From the NCBI RefSeq assembly GCF_004153445.1, contig NZ_SDQC01000004.1, positions 1-64,000 of the forward strand: a stretch of 64,000 nt of DNA. Reading direction: 5' to 3'. This document shows positions 1 to 9,036 of the stretch, one piece after another; position 1 is the first letter of the stretch, and each line of letters opens with the position of its first letter. The stretch is from Allopusillimonas soli (GTDB lineage: Bacteria; Pseudomonadota; Gammaproteobacteria; Burkholderiales; Burkholderiaceae_B). The position numbers were made by a program, and so were the translations under genes. The notes beneath the pieces are model-generated. The model was not told the origin of the DNA and ran no database searches. It saw only the letters and a list, made by a program, of their open reading frames with translations.

Positions 1-232
1 CAAAACCCATCAGGGACAGCAAGCTCAGCTTGCAAGCAAAGTCCGAATGTACGGGTGCAATCTTCCTTCCTCGTCATTACGTCTGGAAGCTTGACAAACG
101 GGGGCGTCCATGTACGTCCGGCGGCAAAACGCCGCCTGCGTGCCGGGCACTGAAGATTATTCAGTGCCGGATGCTAGCATGGCGCGCGGAAATATTGGGG
201 CAATCCCTATTGGGGTTAACCCTGGTTTGACG
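1..232. other. Left-edge intergenic segment downstream of parB
   Basis: No supported gene. The segment contains two neighbouring hairpins (see the terminator entry) and ends at the parB stop codon. In relatives the ATP synthase operon often lies beyond parB, but nothing of it is visible here. Confidence 0.5.
120..170 (-). terminator. Tandem hairpins downstream of parB, possible transcription end
   Basis: Positions 120-125 and 131-136 pair as GGCGGC/GCCGCC around AAAAC. Positions 143-154 and 160-170 pair (arm TTCAGTGCCGG) around a short AT-rich loop. Both lie 60-110 bases past the parB stop. Neither has a clear T-tract, so they could equally be regulatory hairpins. Confidence 0.4.
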
Positions 233-1147
233 TCAACTTTCCAGCAGGCCGGCCATGCCCTGTCGCTCGAGCAATGCATTGAGATGATCCCAGCCGTGAA
301 AATCTATGAGCATCTGGCCTTTATTGCGTGCGCCCATCTTCAGCGTAACGCGTGTGCCAAGATGGTCGGACAGGGCGTCCTCGAGGCGCTTGGCGTCGCC
401 CGACTTGGCTGCGTGCTTGCGCGCAGGGGAAGCCGCCTGACCGGCCTCTTGCTGGCTGCGCGCCACAAGCTTCTCGGCCTCGCGCACCGACAGTCTGCGC
501 GCCACAATTTCATTGGCCAGCAGAATCTGGCTGGCGGCATCCGCCGCCAGCAGCGCGCGGGCATGGCCCATATCGATGTCGCCCGCCAGCAGCATGGTCT
601 GCACCGGCTCGGCCAGATTGATCAGCCGCAGCAGATTGCTGGTGGCCGATCGGGAACGCCCTATGGCCTGGGCCGCCTGCTCATGGGTCAGGTTGAACTC
701 GTCCAGAAGGCGGCGAACGCCATGCGCCTCTTCAAGCGGATTCAGGTCTTCACGCTGGATGTTTTCTATGAGCGCCATGATGGCGGCGTTTTCGTCGGCC
801 ACTTCTCGCACGAGCACGGGGACCTCGGCCAGCCCGGCGAGCTGGGCTGCGCGGAAACGCCGCTCGCCCGCTATGATCTCGTACTTGCCGGCCGCCCTGC
901 CGCCAAGCGGCCGAACAAGAATAGGCTGCATGATTCCCTGGGCCCGGATCGAGTCAGCCAGTTCCGCAAGCGCGCCTTCGTCCATGCGCGTGCGGGGCTG
1001 GTATTTTCCCGCTTTCAGGGCGTCGATGCGCAGAGAGGAAGGCTGCTTTTCTTCCGGCGCATTCCCCAGGGTGCCGATCACACCCGCATCCTTGCCCAGC
1101 AATGCGTCCAATCCACGGCCAAGGCCTTTGGGTTTCTTCGTAGCCAT
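233..1147 (-). CDS. parB: Chromosome-partitioning protein ParB
   Basis: ParB is the CTP-dependent DNA clamp that loads at parS sites near the origin, spreads along DNA and works with ParA to segregate the chromosome. The 304-residue protein has the lysine/glycine-rich N-terminus typical of the family, the GERRFRA box at residues 94-100, and a helix-turn-helix region around residues 153-176. The C-terminal part should form the dimerisation domain. It lies 30 bases after parA on the same strand, forming the usual parAB pair. Its likely targets, four parS-type palindromes, lie about 3.5-4.7 kb away upstream of mnmG. Confidence 0.96.
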   Translation of the reverse strand: MATKKPKGLGRGLDALLGKDAGVIGTLGNAPEEKQPSSLRIDALKAGKYQPRTRMDEGALAELADSIRAQGIMQPILVRPLGGRAAGKYEIIAGERRFRAAQLAGLAEVPVLVREVADENAAIMALIENIQREDLNPLEEAHGVRRLLDEFNLTHEQAAQAIGRSRSATSNLLRLINLAEPVQTMLLAGDIDMGHARALLAADAASQILLANEIVARRLSVREAEKLVARSQQEAGQAASPARKHAAKSGDAKRLEDALSDHLGTRVTLKMGARNKGQMLIDFHGWDHLNALLERQGMAGLLES

Positions 1148-1177
1148 ATCGATTTCCTGTTCCAGTATCTATCAGAT

Positions 1178-1993
1178 TCAGATGCGCGGACGTGCCTGCA
1201 GGCGCAACGCTTCCTTCTTGACCCGACGTATGAGTTCGTTGCCGAACTCCACATAAGCTTTGGCGCCTCGTGAGCTCTTGTCGTACACAATACCCGGAAG
1301 GCCATGACTGGGCGCCTCCGCCAGCCGCACATTGCGCGGCACTATGGTTTCAAAAACCCGATCGCCGAAATGCGATACGATTTGAGCGGAGACCTGCTGC
1401 TGCAACGTGACGCGCGCATCGAACATGACGCGCAGCAGGCCTATCAGACGCAAGTCCGGATTGAGATTGTTGTAGACTCGTTTGATCGTATTGACGAGAT
1501 CCGAGAGGCCTTCCAAGGCAAAATATTCGCACTGCATGGGTATGATGACGCCATGGGCCGACGACAAGCCGTTCAATGTGAGCAGCGACAGGGTCGGAGG
1601 GCAGTCTATCAGCACAAAATCGTAGTCGTCGGCAATCTGGGCTATCGCGTTCTTCAGCTGGCGTTCGCGATCATCCATTTCGATCAGGTCGATTTCTGCG
1701 CCTGACAGCTCGCGGTTCGAGGGCAGCACATCGTAACCGCCAGCCTCGGACTTCACACGCGCTTGCGCTATGCCCGCCTCACCGAGCAATACCTGGTATA
1801 GATTGACATCGGCCGCGTTCTTGTCGACCCCGCTGCCCATCGTGGCATTTCCCTGAGGGTCCAGGTCGATCAGCAGCACCCGCTTGTCCAGCGCCGCCAG
1901 GGCTGCAGCCAGATTGATGGCCGTGGTCGTCTTGCCGACGCCACCCTTCTGGTTGGTAATGCAAAAGATGCTGGCGGTATTGTTGGCGTTCAT
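1178..1993 (-). CDS. parA: Chromosome-partitioning ATPase ParA
   Basis: ParA is a deviant-Walker ATPase that coats the nucleoid as an ATP dimer and is stripped by ParB, moving the origin region. The 271-residue protein shows the deviant Walker A box KGGVGKTT at residues 16-23 and LIDLDPQGN soon after. The frame stays open upstream, but the ATG at 1993 is chosen: it has an AAAGGA ribosome site and gives the family N-terminus MNANNTASIF. The gene begins 2 bases after the rsmG stop, so mnmG-rsmG-parA-parB looks like one operon. Confidence 0.95.
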   Translation of the reverse strand: MNANNTASIFCITNQKGGVGKTTTAINLAAALAALDKRVLLIDLDPQGNATMGSGVDKNAADVNLYQVLLGEAGIAQARVKSEAGGYDVLPSNRELSGAEIDLIEMDDRERQLKNAIAQIADDYDFVLIDCPPTLSLLTLNGLSSAHGVIIPMQCEYFALEGLSDLVNTIKRVYNNLNPDLRLIGLLRVMFDARVTLQQQVSAQIVSHFGDRVFETIVPRNVRLAEAPSHGLPGIVYDKSSRGAKAYVEFGNELIRRVKKEALRLQARPRI

Positions 1994-1995
1994 GG

Positions 1996-2652
1996 TTATC
2001 CTTTGCGACTCATCCAGACCAGGCAACGCTGCGCGTCCAGTTCCGGTACATGCAATGCCTGTACATGATCTATGCGCCAATCGGTGAGCTGCTCGAGCGC
2101 AGTGGCTTCTTCCGAAGGCTGGTGCCCTTTCATGGCAACCAGCCACCCTTGTGGACGCACATGGCGCCCCGCAAGTCCGGCAAAGTCCGCCAACGCGGCA
2201 AACGCGCGCGAAATGACGAGATCTGCATTACCAGACTCCAGCGATTCTACCCGCCCATGTGTGGCATGGAGATTGGGCAGGGCTAAAACGCCCGCCATCT
2301 GACGTATGAAGGCTATTTTCTTTTCCACCGCATCGACACAGGTGACCTGCCACGACGGTCGCATGATGGCCAGGATGAGTCCGGGCAGGCCGGCTCCCGC
2401 ACCAATATCCATGACAGATACTGTTTTTTTATACAGCATTTTATCCAATGATGGCAAAATCGACAGGCTGTCGAAGACATGCTGCACAAGCATCTGCCCC
2501 GGCTGGCGAATTGCCGTCAGGTTATAGGTGCGATTCCATTTGTGCAACTGCCCCACATACGTCTGCATGGCTTCGGCCTGGAGATTGTCAATAGACAGGC
2601 CCATGGCCTGGCCCGCATCCACAATGCGGGAGAGATAACTCTCATCCCCCAT
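1996..2652 (-). CDS. rsmG: 16S rRNA (guanine527-N7)-methyltransferase RsmG (GidB)
   Basis: RsmG uses S-adenosylmethionine to methylate N7 of G527 in 16S rRNA within the assembled 30S subunit. The 218-residue length is normal. The SAM-binding glycine loop DIGAGAGLPG is at residues 82-91 of a Rossmann-like methyltransferase fold. Its ATG overlaps the mnmG stop in a TGATG arrangement, so translational coupling is likely. The gidA-gidB-parA-parB order is the classic bacterial origin-proximal arrangement. Confidence 0.96.
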   Translation of the reverse strand: MGDESYLSRIVDAGQAMGLSIDNLQAEAMQTYVGQLHKWNRTYNLTAIRQPGQMLVQHVFDSLSILPSLDKMLYKKTVSVMDIGAGAGLPGLILAIMRPSWQVTCVDAVEKKIAFIRQMAGVLALPNLHATHGRVESLESGNADLVISRAFAALADFAGLAGRHVRPQGWLVAMKGHQPSEEATALEQLTDWRIDHVQALHVPELDAQRCLVWMSRKG

Positions 2653-4568
2653 CAGGCGGCCCGATTTCGGTATTGCATCCGCTTTATATGGATGAGCAAC
2701 AGTGAGATGGCCGCAGGCGTCACACCAGAAACCCGGCTGGCCTGGCCTATGGTCTCGGGCCTGCTTGCCTTGAGACGCTGCCGCACTTCGAATGACAGGC
2801 TTGTAATGGCATCGTAGTCGAGATCATTGGGAATCACCTGCGATGCCTGCGATGCCTGGCGTTGCACTTCTTCCATCTGCTTGGCCACATAGCCTGCGTA
2901 CTTGACCTGAATTTCCACCTGCTCGGATGCCACTTTGTCTTCCAGGCCTGGCGCAGCGACTCGCTGGCCGTCGGACGACTCCAGGCTTATCAGCGTTTCG
3001 TAGTCAAGCTGAGGACGCTTCAACAAATCGAGCAAGGAATAGTCTCGTTCCAAAGGCTTGCCAAACAAACGTACAGACGTGCTGTCATCGAACGTGCGTG
3101 GGTGAACCCAGGTGGACTTCAGGCGTTCTATCTCCGCGGCCACCGCATCACGTTTCCGGTTGAACCTATCCCACTGCCTATCGCCGACCAGACCCAGCTT
3201 CCGTCCTATTTCAGTAAGACGCATGTCCGCATTGTCTTCTCTCAGACTCAGTCTGTATTCCGCCCGTGACGTAAACATTCGATATGGCTCTGTCACGCCG
3301 CGCGTGATTAAGTCATCCACCAGCACACCCATGTACGCATCGCCGCGCCCAGGCGTCCAGCCTTCTTCGCCCTGCACGCGCCGCGCGGCGTTCAGCCCCG
3401 CCAGCAAGCCTTGCGCCGCCGCCTCTTCGTAGCCCGTTGTACCGTTGATCTGCCCCGCAAAGAACAAGCCGCTTATTGCCCGGGTCTCAAGCGTGGCATG
3501 CAATTCACGTGGATCGAAATAGTCATACTCGATTGCATATCCCGGACGCATGATCACGGCATTTTCCAGTCCACGAATTGACCGCAGCATGGCAAGCTGC
3601 ACATCGAATGGCAAGCTGGTGGAAACGCCGTTGGGGTAAATCTCCCGCGTCGTCAGGCCCTCGGGCTCCAGGAATATCTGGTGGCTGCTTTTGTCGGCGA
3701 AGCGGTGGATCTTATCCTCTATAGACGGGCAGTAACGCGGGCCTATGCCTTCGATCGTGCCTGCATCGCTGTACATGGGCGAACGATCAAGCCCCGCCTT
3801 AATGATCTCGTGCGTACGGGCATTCGTCTGGGTAATCCAGCAAGGCAGCTGTTCAGGATGCATGGATGCCGCCCCAAGCACTGAGAATACTGGAACGGGA
3901 TTGCTGTCCCCTGGCTGCATTTCCGTTTTACTGAAATCGATGGTGCGTGCATCAATTCGAGGTGGCGTCCCCGTCTTCAGGCGCCCTTGCGGAAGCTTTA
4001 GCTCCTTGAGGCGCTGTCCAAGACTGATGGCAGGTGGATCTCCCGCTCGCCCTCCGGAATAATGATCCAGTCCAACGTGAATCAAGCCATTCAAAAAAGT
4101 ACCGGCAGTCAGCACAACTGCGCGCGCGCGAAAGCTCAACCCAATCTGTGTACGTGCGCCTACAACACGGTCGCCCTCGAGCAGCAGATCATCCACCGCC
4201 TGCTGAAAGATAGTCAGATTCTGCTGATTCTGTAGAACGGTGCGGATGGCCTTCCTATATAGGGAACGATCCGCCTGTGCGCGCGTAGCTCGCACGGCAG
4301 GCCCTTTTGACCGGTTCAATATACGAAACTGTATGCCTGCATGATCTGTGGCTAGCGCCATGGCGCCGCCCAGGGCATCCACCTCTTTGACGAGATGGCC
4401 CTTTCCTATCCCGCCTATGGAGGGATTGCAGGACATCTGTCCCAGGGTTTCCATGTTGTGTGTCAGGAGCAGGGTGCGCACGCCAATACGTGCAGCAGCC
4501 AAGGCGGCTTCTGTGCCCGCGTGTCCGCCGCCGACCACAATGACGTCGAATTCGTCAGGGTAAATCAT
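2652..4568 (-). CDS. mnmG: tRNA U34 carboxymethylaminomethyl-modifying enzyme MnmG (GidA)
   Basis: MnmG is the FAD-binding partner of MnmE; together they install the (carboxymethyl)aminomethyl group on wobble uridine 34 of several tRNAs. The 638-residue protein has the FAD dinucleotide-binding motif [10 protein letters not shown] at residues 11-20 and the signature [11 protein letters not shown] at about 47-57, whose cysteine is catalytically important in the family. It is full length. It is the first gene of the minus-strand operon leading to parB, and its upstream side is the gene-free parS region. Its partner mnmE lies about 16 kb away at 20184-21584. Confidence 0.97.
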   Translation of the reverse strand: MIYPDEFDVIVVGGGHAGTEAALAAARIGVRTLLLTHNMETLGQMSCNPSIGGIGKGHLVKEVDALGGAMALATDHAGIQFRILNRSKGPAVRATRAQADRSLYRKAIRTVLQNQQNLTIFQQAVDDLLLEGDRVVGARTQIGLSFRARAVVLTAGTFLNGLIHVGLDHYSGGRAGDPPAISLGQRLKELKLPQGRLKTGTPPRIDARTIDFSKTEMQPGDSNPVPVFSVLGAASMHPEQLPCWITQTNARTHEIIKAGLDRSPMYSDAGTIEGIGPRYCPSIEDKIHRFADKSSHQIFLEPEGLTTREIYPNGVSTSLPFDVQLAMLRSIRGLENAVIMRPGYAIEYDYFDPRELHATLETRAISGLFFAGQINGTTGYEEAAAQGLLAGLNAARRVQGEEGWTPGRGDAYMGVLVDDLITRGVTEPYRMFTSRAEYRLSLREDNADMRLTEIGRKLGLVGDRQWDRFNRKRDAVAAEIERLKSTWVHPRTFDDSTSVRLFGKPLERDYSLLDLLKRPQLDYETLISLESSDGQRVAAPGLEDKVASEQVEIQVKYAGYVAKQMEEVQRQASQASQVIPNDLDYDAITSLSFEVRQRLKASRPETIGQASRVSGVTPAAISLLLIHIKRMQYRNRAA

Positions 4569-4623
4569 TGAATCGCTTCAGCGAGGAAATGTGCAATGTT
4601 CAATTATACGTCGTGCGATCTAA

Positions 4624-4639
4624 TGTTTCACGTGAAACA
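4624..4639. other. parS: parS site, perfect consensus
   Basis: TGTTTCACGTGAAACA is a perfect 16-base palindrome identical to the bacterial parS consensus. It is about 55 bases upstream of the mnmG start and is the expected ParB-loading site for the parB gene in this window. Confidence 0.95.
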
Positions 4640-4938
4640 AACAACTGACGTTCAATGCATTGCTTATTTATACCGCGAACCGCACTTACTCCAGCCGCAT
4701 GAAATGGGAGGTGAAATCTGACGCGTGTACACCTCGAACTCATCTTCTCGTCGGCATCTATCTCATTTAGAAAGAAGGAGGGCATGCTACTTTTCCACTT
4801 GTAATGGAACCCACGCACTTCCATTATCGGATTTTCCTCTCAGCCATAAGGCGTTTTCAAGTCAATTGATGTCCAATGGGGAGCATATCGCTTTAACAGG
4901 TAAGTGAGATTTCCCACAATGCTTGCGTATGGCTACAC

Positions 4939-4954
4939 TGTTTCACGTGAAACA
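4939..4954. other. parS: parS site, perfect consensus
   Basis: A second exact TGTTTCACGTGAAACA, 315 bases from the first. Confidence 0.95.
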
Positions 4955-5224
4955 TTACTATTGACGTCACAAAGTGCCGTCCACACGGCGCATAGCCATG
5001 CTACCAAAGCCAACGGGCTTCCAAATGCATACCAAGCACATATAGCGGAACATTTGCTAAGAGAAATGCTGCCCCAATTTTCTGAGAAAAATAGCCTTGC
5101 TAGCGAGAACGGTGCCACACATTGTCGCTCCGGGGTAAATTACGCCAAATACCTTGTCAGTTTGCTCGACCTATTGACGTCAACAACACACTTCTTTAAC
5201 CGGCCCGCCCCAAGTAAATAGCAT

Positions 5225-5240
5225 TGTTTCACGTGGAACA
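5225..5240. other. parS: parS site, one-base variant
   Basis: TGTTTCACGTGGAACA differs from the perfect palindrome at one base. The GGAACA half-site is also found in known parS variants, so ParB binding is likely. Confidence 0.85.
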
Positions 5241-5841
5241 ATCTCCTATTGCTCACCCTGTAGGAACCTTGTGGGCTAATAGCCATACCCCCAGTAAACA
5301 TTGCCGCGACACGCTATCGCTATCTGCCCCTTAATAAGAGCATTGCTCATCTGCAGTTTCAGCGACATCCATCTGCCAGCATACAAGGCCTTATTAGTAG
5401 CTCAGTTGGGTACCACTAATCCATGGTATTTATCAGTTGGAAACCAATAAGATGGAACAGATCAACAGAAAGCGGCTTGGAAGAAATGTACCGGCCGCAC
5501 TCTCAAACCAAGACGCACTCTCACAGCCCATAGGCAGTGGGGTTGCTGTCGCAAGTCTGGACCGTGCCTACAACGTGGTCTGTACATACGTTTCCCGCCA
5601 CCCGCGTAACTCGAAAAGCCACTACTTCTCGTAGCTATCCTGCTAGCATCGTTTACTTATAGCGCCAGTGTTTTTTCGATGGCACCTCATTTCTGTAAAA
5701 GCCACGACTCATTAAGCTAACCCAGCCCCTTTCCGGACACAGACATAGGTAACCTGCTTTGATTAGTTCGACATTATCCCAACTGCACTAAGCAGAGCCG
5801 CGCACAGTCAGTTCCCGATAGATGAATATGAACGATCAAAT

Positions 5842-5857
5842 TGTTCCACGTGAAACC
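5842..5857. other. parS: parS-like site, two-base variant
   Basis: TGTTCCACGTGAAACC keeps the CACGTG core and both half-sites, with two changes from the consensus. It is probably a weaker ParB site. Confidence 0.7.
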
Positions 5858-5950
5858 ATCCTTAGCGTGCCAAGAAGCTGTTGCTTAAAGTATTCAATTA
5901 AACTCTTGTCAACGCAGCTTGCGGTATTTCTAACGCGGCCCTAACCAAGC

Positions 5951-5959
5951 TGTGGATAA
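5951..5959 (-). other. DnaA box
   Basis: TGTGGATAA is the reverse complement of the consensus DnaA box TTATCCACA. Looser relatives (TGTAGATAG, TAGGGATAA) follow within 60 bases, suggesting DnaA may also bind this side of the region. Confidence 0.65.
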
Positions 5960-6068
5960 CTTCGTGCATAAGCCTGTAGATAGCGTAGGGATAATCTGTG
6001 GAAAGCCAGGGATAACTTTTCCGCAATACAGCACTATGAGCCCAGCATTATCTTGATCTCGCGCTAAC

Positions 6069-6097
6069 AAAAAACGCCTGCAGTTACCTGCAGGCGT
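6069..6097 (-). terminator. Intrinsic terminator of the cold-shock gene
   Basis: A perfect 10-base stem (ACGCCTGCAG with CTGCAGGCGT, 6074-6083 and 6088-6097) encloses a TTAC loop. On the minus strand it is followed by a run of T residues. It sits 25 bases after the csp stop and is a textbook rho-independent terminator. Confidence 0.93.
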
Positions 6098-6121
6098 CTT
6101 CAGATCAAACTATAGGGTGTC

Positions 6122-6328
6122 TTATAAAGGACGAATCTCCGCCGCCTGAGGGCCCTTAGGGCCGTCTTTCACTTCATACTCCACTTCCTGACCTTCGTTC
6201 AGGCTGCGATACCCGCGGCCCTCGATTGCCGAAAAGTGTGCAAACACATCGCTACCACCTTCATCCGGAGTAATAAAGCCGAAGCCCTTATCCGCATTGA
6301 ACCATTTAACTTTGCCCTTCTGAGCCAT
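6122..6328 (-). CDS. Cold-shock protein, CspA family
   Basis: This 68-residue protein is a single cold-shock domain, a small beta-barrel that binds single-stranded RNA and DNA and acts as an RNA chaperone. RNP1 is KGFGFI at residues 14-19 and RNP2 is VFAHFS at 28-33, with the family's KWFN start. An AGGACG ribosome site precedes the ATG. It has its own strong terminator and an AT-rich 5' region, so it is a single-gene unit. Which paralogue (cspA, capB, cspD) it is cannot be decided, so no symbol is given. Confidence 0.96.
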   Translation of the reverse strand: MAQKGKVKWFNADKGFGFITPDEGGSDVFAHFSAIEGRGYRSLNEGQEVEYEVKDGPKGPQAAEIRPL

Positions 6329-6670
6329 ATGCCTAGCGTCCTAAAAATATAAAAATATGCGTATAACCAAGAACGCCGACACGAAACGAAACAGACCGCA
6401 TTAAATTCCGCCGATATCCATCAGCCAAAATTCAATATACCGCCACCCGCGAAACCTGCGACTACTTGATTAAAACTGCACATATGAGCATAACCACGCC
6501 CAAGTGGATTATCAAATGAATATTTACCCCAGTGTGGTATTTTGCCGTCATATATATAGTCGCTTCAGGCCGCATTTACCAACGCGGATAATTGAAGGGA
6601 TAAAGTTGAATTGCCTCATCATTATTCCGGGGGCAATAAATAATCAAATCAGCAATCAGATAATCGAGAA
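6329..6670. promoter_or_regulatory. Divergent promoter region between csp and the aminotransferase
   Basis: This 342-base AT-rich intergenic region must hold the csp promoter (minus strand, with TATA-rich stretches near 6340-6370) and that of the aminotransferase (plus strand). No recognisable regulator site was found. Motifs such as GGATTATC and GGATAAT resemble degenerate DnaA sites but are too weak to call. Confidence 0.45.
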
Positions 6671-7840
6671 ATGAAACTCAAGTCAAAACTGCCGGAAATA
6701 GGCACAACCATATTCACAATAATGAGCCAACTGGCCACCGAGCATGAAGCCATCAATCTTGGTCAAGGCTTTCCGGATTTCAATCCCCCGGGGCAGTTGT
6801 TGGAGTTGGTAAACAAAGCCATGCTTGACGGCCATAACCAATATCCTCCCATGGCTGGCATACCTGCGCTGCGCCAGCAAATCGCTTCAAAAATGGAAAG
6901 CAGTTATGGGCATCACTATGACTGGAATACAGAAGTCACAGTGACCGCTGGCGCCAGCGAAGCCTTGATGGCAAGCATTCTTGCCTTGGTGGGTGCCGGC
7001 GATGAGGTGATCGTCATCGAGCCTTTTTATGACCTGTATATACCCGTCATTCGCCTGGCTGGTGGTACGCCGGTAATTGTCGCCATGGATGCGCCATCTG
7101 CGTCCTGCCCGTCATATCGCGTGAATTGGCAGGCTGTCCAGGATGCCGTTACACCCAAAACGCGCATGCTGATTCTCAATTTTCCCCATAATCCGACTGG
7201 TATCCGTCTACAGGAAAGCGACCTGGCCGCGCTGGAAACCATTATCCAGAAAACAGGCATTCTTTTGCTTTCGGATGAAGTTTATGAGCATCTGGTGTTT
7301 GATGGAGAGGGGCATCTGAGTCTTTCCTGCAGTCCTATATTGGCCGATCATGCCATTACTGTATTTTCTTTCGGCAAAACATACAGCGCGACCGGATGGA
7401 AAATAGGCTATTGCTGTGCGCCTGCTCCGATTACCGCCGAGATCCGGAAAGTACATCAATTCAATGTATTCACTGTGACTTCTCCCATGCAATTCGCGCT
7501 TGCGCAATATATGCAAGACCGAACCCATTGGCAGGATTTGCCCGCCTTTTATCAACAAAAGCGCGACCGCCTTGTCAAGGGCCTTTTGACCACCCGATTC
7601 AAACCGCTTCCGGCAAATGGCACCTTCTTTCTGCTTGCCGACTACAGCCAGATTTCAGACATGCCGGAAGCCGAATTCGCACGATGGCTGACAATCGAAC
7701 ACGGTGTTGGCGCGATTCCGGTATCCGCCTTTTACCGGGATCCTGCCGCTACCGAGTCCAATCACCGCCTGGTTCGCTTCTGTTTTGCCAAACGTGACGA
7801 CACCCTGAATACCGCCATTGAAAAGCTCGCCGGTGCTTGA
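6671..7840 (+). CDS. Methionine aminotransferase-like PLP enzyme (YbdL type)
   Basis: This is a fold-type I, class I/II aminotransferase of 389 residues, resembling the methionine/glutamine aminotransferases related to E. coli YbdL that act on keto-methylthiobutyrate in methionine salvage. Visible features are the GQGFPDF N-terminal motif (about 31-37), NPTG at 174-177, SDEVYE at 201-206, and the PLP-lysine motif SFGKTYSATGWKIGY with Lys236. It is a lone plus-strand gene between the two origin-region gaps, and its Shine-Dalgarno is weak. Substrate assignment rests on family resemblance; another aromatic or neutral amino acid is possible. Confidence 0.85.
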   Translation: MKLKSKLPEIGTTIFTIMSQLATEHEAINLGQGFPDFNPPGQLLELVNKAMLDGHNQYPPMAGIPALRQQIASKMESSYGHHYDWNTEVTVTAGASEALMASILALVGAGDEVIVIEPFYDLYIPVIRLAGGTPVIVAMDAPSASCPSYRVNWQAVQDAVTPKTRMLILNFPHNPTGIRLQESDLAALETIIQKTGILLLSDEVYEHLVFDGEGHLSLSCSPILADHAITVFSFGKTYSATGWKIGYCCAPAPITAEIRKVHQFNVFTVTSPMQFALAQYMQDRTHWQDLPAFYQQKRDRLVKGLLTTRFKPLPANGTFFLLADYSQISDMPEAEFARWLTIEHGVGAIPVSAFYRDPAATESNHRLVRFCFAKRDDTLNTAIEKLAGA

Positions 7841-8012
7841 AGGGCCTGCGGCATGGCATTTGCAAGTTCGTCGTCGACTTGTCCGGCATGTCTGTGCCGA
7901 CGCGATGCAGTATAGCCCCAGACGTGGCAATCTGGCCAAAGGCCCTGGGGCTGGAAATCCAGAGGTTTTTAATAACTGTTCTTATATCAAAAGATTGGTA
8001 ATGATGGGTGTC

Positions 8013-8021
8013 TGTGGATAA
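8013..8021 (-). other. DnaA box
   Basis: TGTGGATAA, an exact reverse-orientation DnaA box beside the AT-rich tract of the candidate oriC. Confidence 0.8.
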
Positions 8022-8193
8022 GTGGCATAACTGAAAAATTCTCTTGGATATCAATTGATTGTGCGCTGGAGTTGGATGGGCATAACCAAGGTTTAATTGA
8101 CGGATGGTTTGGGGACAACTTTCGCTGCTACATTGAAATGTTTCCTTATCCATAGCTCATCAACAGGCTATTCACAGTCGCTGTCTACAGTAG

Positions 8194-8202
8194 TTATCCA
8201 CA
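8194..8202 (+). other. DnaA box
   Basis: TTATCCACA, an exact forward-orientation DnaA box at the right side of the candidate oriC. Two imperfect boxes lie within the preceding 50 bases. Confidence 0.8.
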
Positions 8203-8380
8203 GTCGTTGTCACGGCACCAGTGAAAATTTATTTTGAAACTATATGTAACCTGCTCTGCAGCCGTACCGCATTTGCTGCAAAGATTGGCTTCGTGGCTGC
8301 GGTGTATGGAGGCGCCCCTGACGGGCTTGGAAGCGGCAGCGATTTGAAGGCGGGGAGTGTCGCGGGTATCGGAGGACGCG

Positions 8381-8992
8381 ATGAATACACGATACGATGT
8401 GGCTGGCTCGCAAGGCATGTTTCAGCCGGGTTCCGACGACAAAGTGCTGGCGAACAAGGTTGGCATAATCTTGCCGTCGGAAATGGATGAAGCCGAGCTT
8501 GTGCTGCTGCAGAAACTCTACGAGGCCGTGTTGGGACGTCTGCCCGCAGGGCGCATAACGATGAGTCTGTTACGCACCTGGCATAGGCGCTGGCTGGGAA
8601 ATGTATACAGTTGGGCTGGCCAGCCTCGCACAGTGAATATGAGCAAGGGCGGTTTTCCATTTGCGCCTTCGGCGCAGGTGCCGCGTCTTATGTCGGAGTT
8701 CGATGCCTGTCTGGCGCGTTACACACCGTGCATCAATATGGACGTCGAGCAGGTTCAGGAAGCCATTGCCGTCACCCACGTCGAGTTTATTCTGATACAC
8801 CCGTTCAGAGAGGGAAACGGACGCATATCGCGCCTGCTGGCAGATGTGATGGCGGGGCAGTCAGGCCGGGGTCCGCTGGATTACAGTTGCTGGGAGTCCA
8901 ACCGGGATGCCTACATAGCGGCCATACAGCATGGGCTGGGCCGCAATTACGAGCCCATGAAATCCTGGGTGGAGAAAGCCTTGCGAAGCTGA
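8381..8992 (+). CDS. Fic-domain protein (probable AMP-transferase)
   Basis: Fic proteins transfer AMP or related groups from nucleotides to target hydroxyls, often as toxins or housekeeping regulators. This 203-residue protein has the intact active-site motif HPFREGNGR at residues 140-148, including the catalytic His and metal/phosphate-binding residues, and an upstream flap-like segment around GGFPF. The ATG at 8381 is preferred over a GTG at 8357 because GGAGG lies 5 bases before it. No inhibitory helix motif (S/T-x3-E-G/N) was noticed in the protein and no antitoxin gene precedes it. The small minus-strand gene downstream is discussed separately. It sits directly beside the candidate oriC. 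Confidence 0.88.
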   Translation: MNTRYDVAGSQGMFQPGSDDKVLANKVGIILPSEMDEAELVLLQKLYEAVLGRLPAGRITMSLLRTWHRRWLGNVYSWAGQPRTVNMSKGGFPFAPSAQVPRLMSEFDACLARYTPCINMDVEQVQEAIAVTHVEFILIHPFREGNGRISRLLADVMAGQSGRGPLDYSCWESNRDAYIAAIQHGLGRNYEPMKSWVEKALRS

Positions 8993-9036
8993 CAACAAGG
9001 CTGTGCCGATAGAGAGCGGCACAACCAGCGGATGGT

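Larger units (their letters stand above)
4569..6068. other. Gene-free origin-proximal region with parS cluster
   Basis: About 1.5 kb without a credible gene: the open frames inside are short, unlike known proteins, and one runs across a parS site. The base composition is visibly lower in GC than the flanks. It holds four parS-type palindromes (4624, 4939, 5225, 5842), one exact DnaA box (5951-5959) and several looser GGATAA motifs just after it. The octamer palindrome TGACGTCA occurs twice, preceded by TAT. The region may function as a centromere and possibly as part of the origin. Confidence 0.8.
7841..8380. other. oriC: Candidate replication origin (oriC)
   Basis: A 540-base gene-free stretch, AT-rich in its left half (7960-8060) and holding two exact DnaA boxes in opposite orientations (8013-8021 and 8194-8202), a one-mismatch box (TTATCCATA, 8146-8154) and a two-mismatch box (CTATTCACA, about 8168-8176). 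An AT-rich unwinding tract flanked by clustered DnaA boxes is the usual bacterial oriC plan. It is 2.1-3.4 kb from the parS cluster. The competing candidate is 5842-6068, which has only one exact box. Confidence 0.6.

Noticed and set aside
110-1273. Long plus-strand frames antisense to parB
   Set aside because: parB on the minus strand has clear domain motifs; the opposite frames are composition artefacts.
4959-5182. Repeated TATTGACGTCA (4959-4969 and 5172-5182)
   Set aside because: Two copies of a short palindrome could be chance in 1.5 kb; no known regulator in the window fits it.
4904-5221. A 105-codon plus-strand frame in the gene-free parS region
   Set aside because: It crosses a perfect parS palindrome, has no recognisable motif and lacks a good ribosome site.
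5396-5445. tRNA-like string GTAGCTCAGTTGGGTA
   Set aside because: It resembles a D-arm, but no acceptor stem, anticodon arm or T-arm could be built around it.
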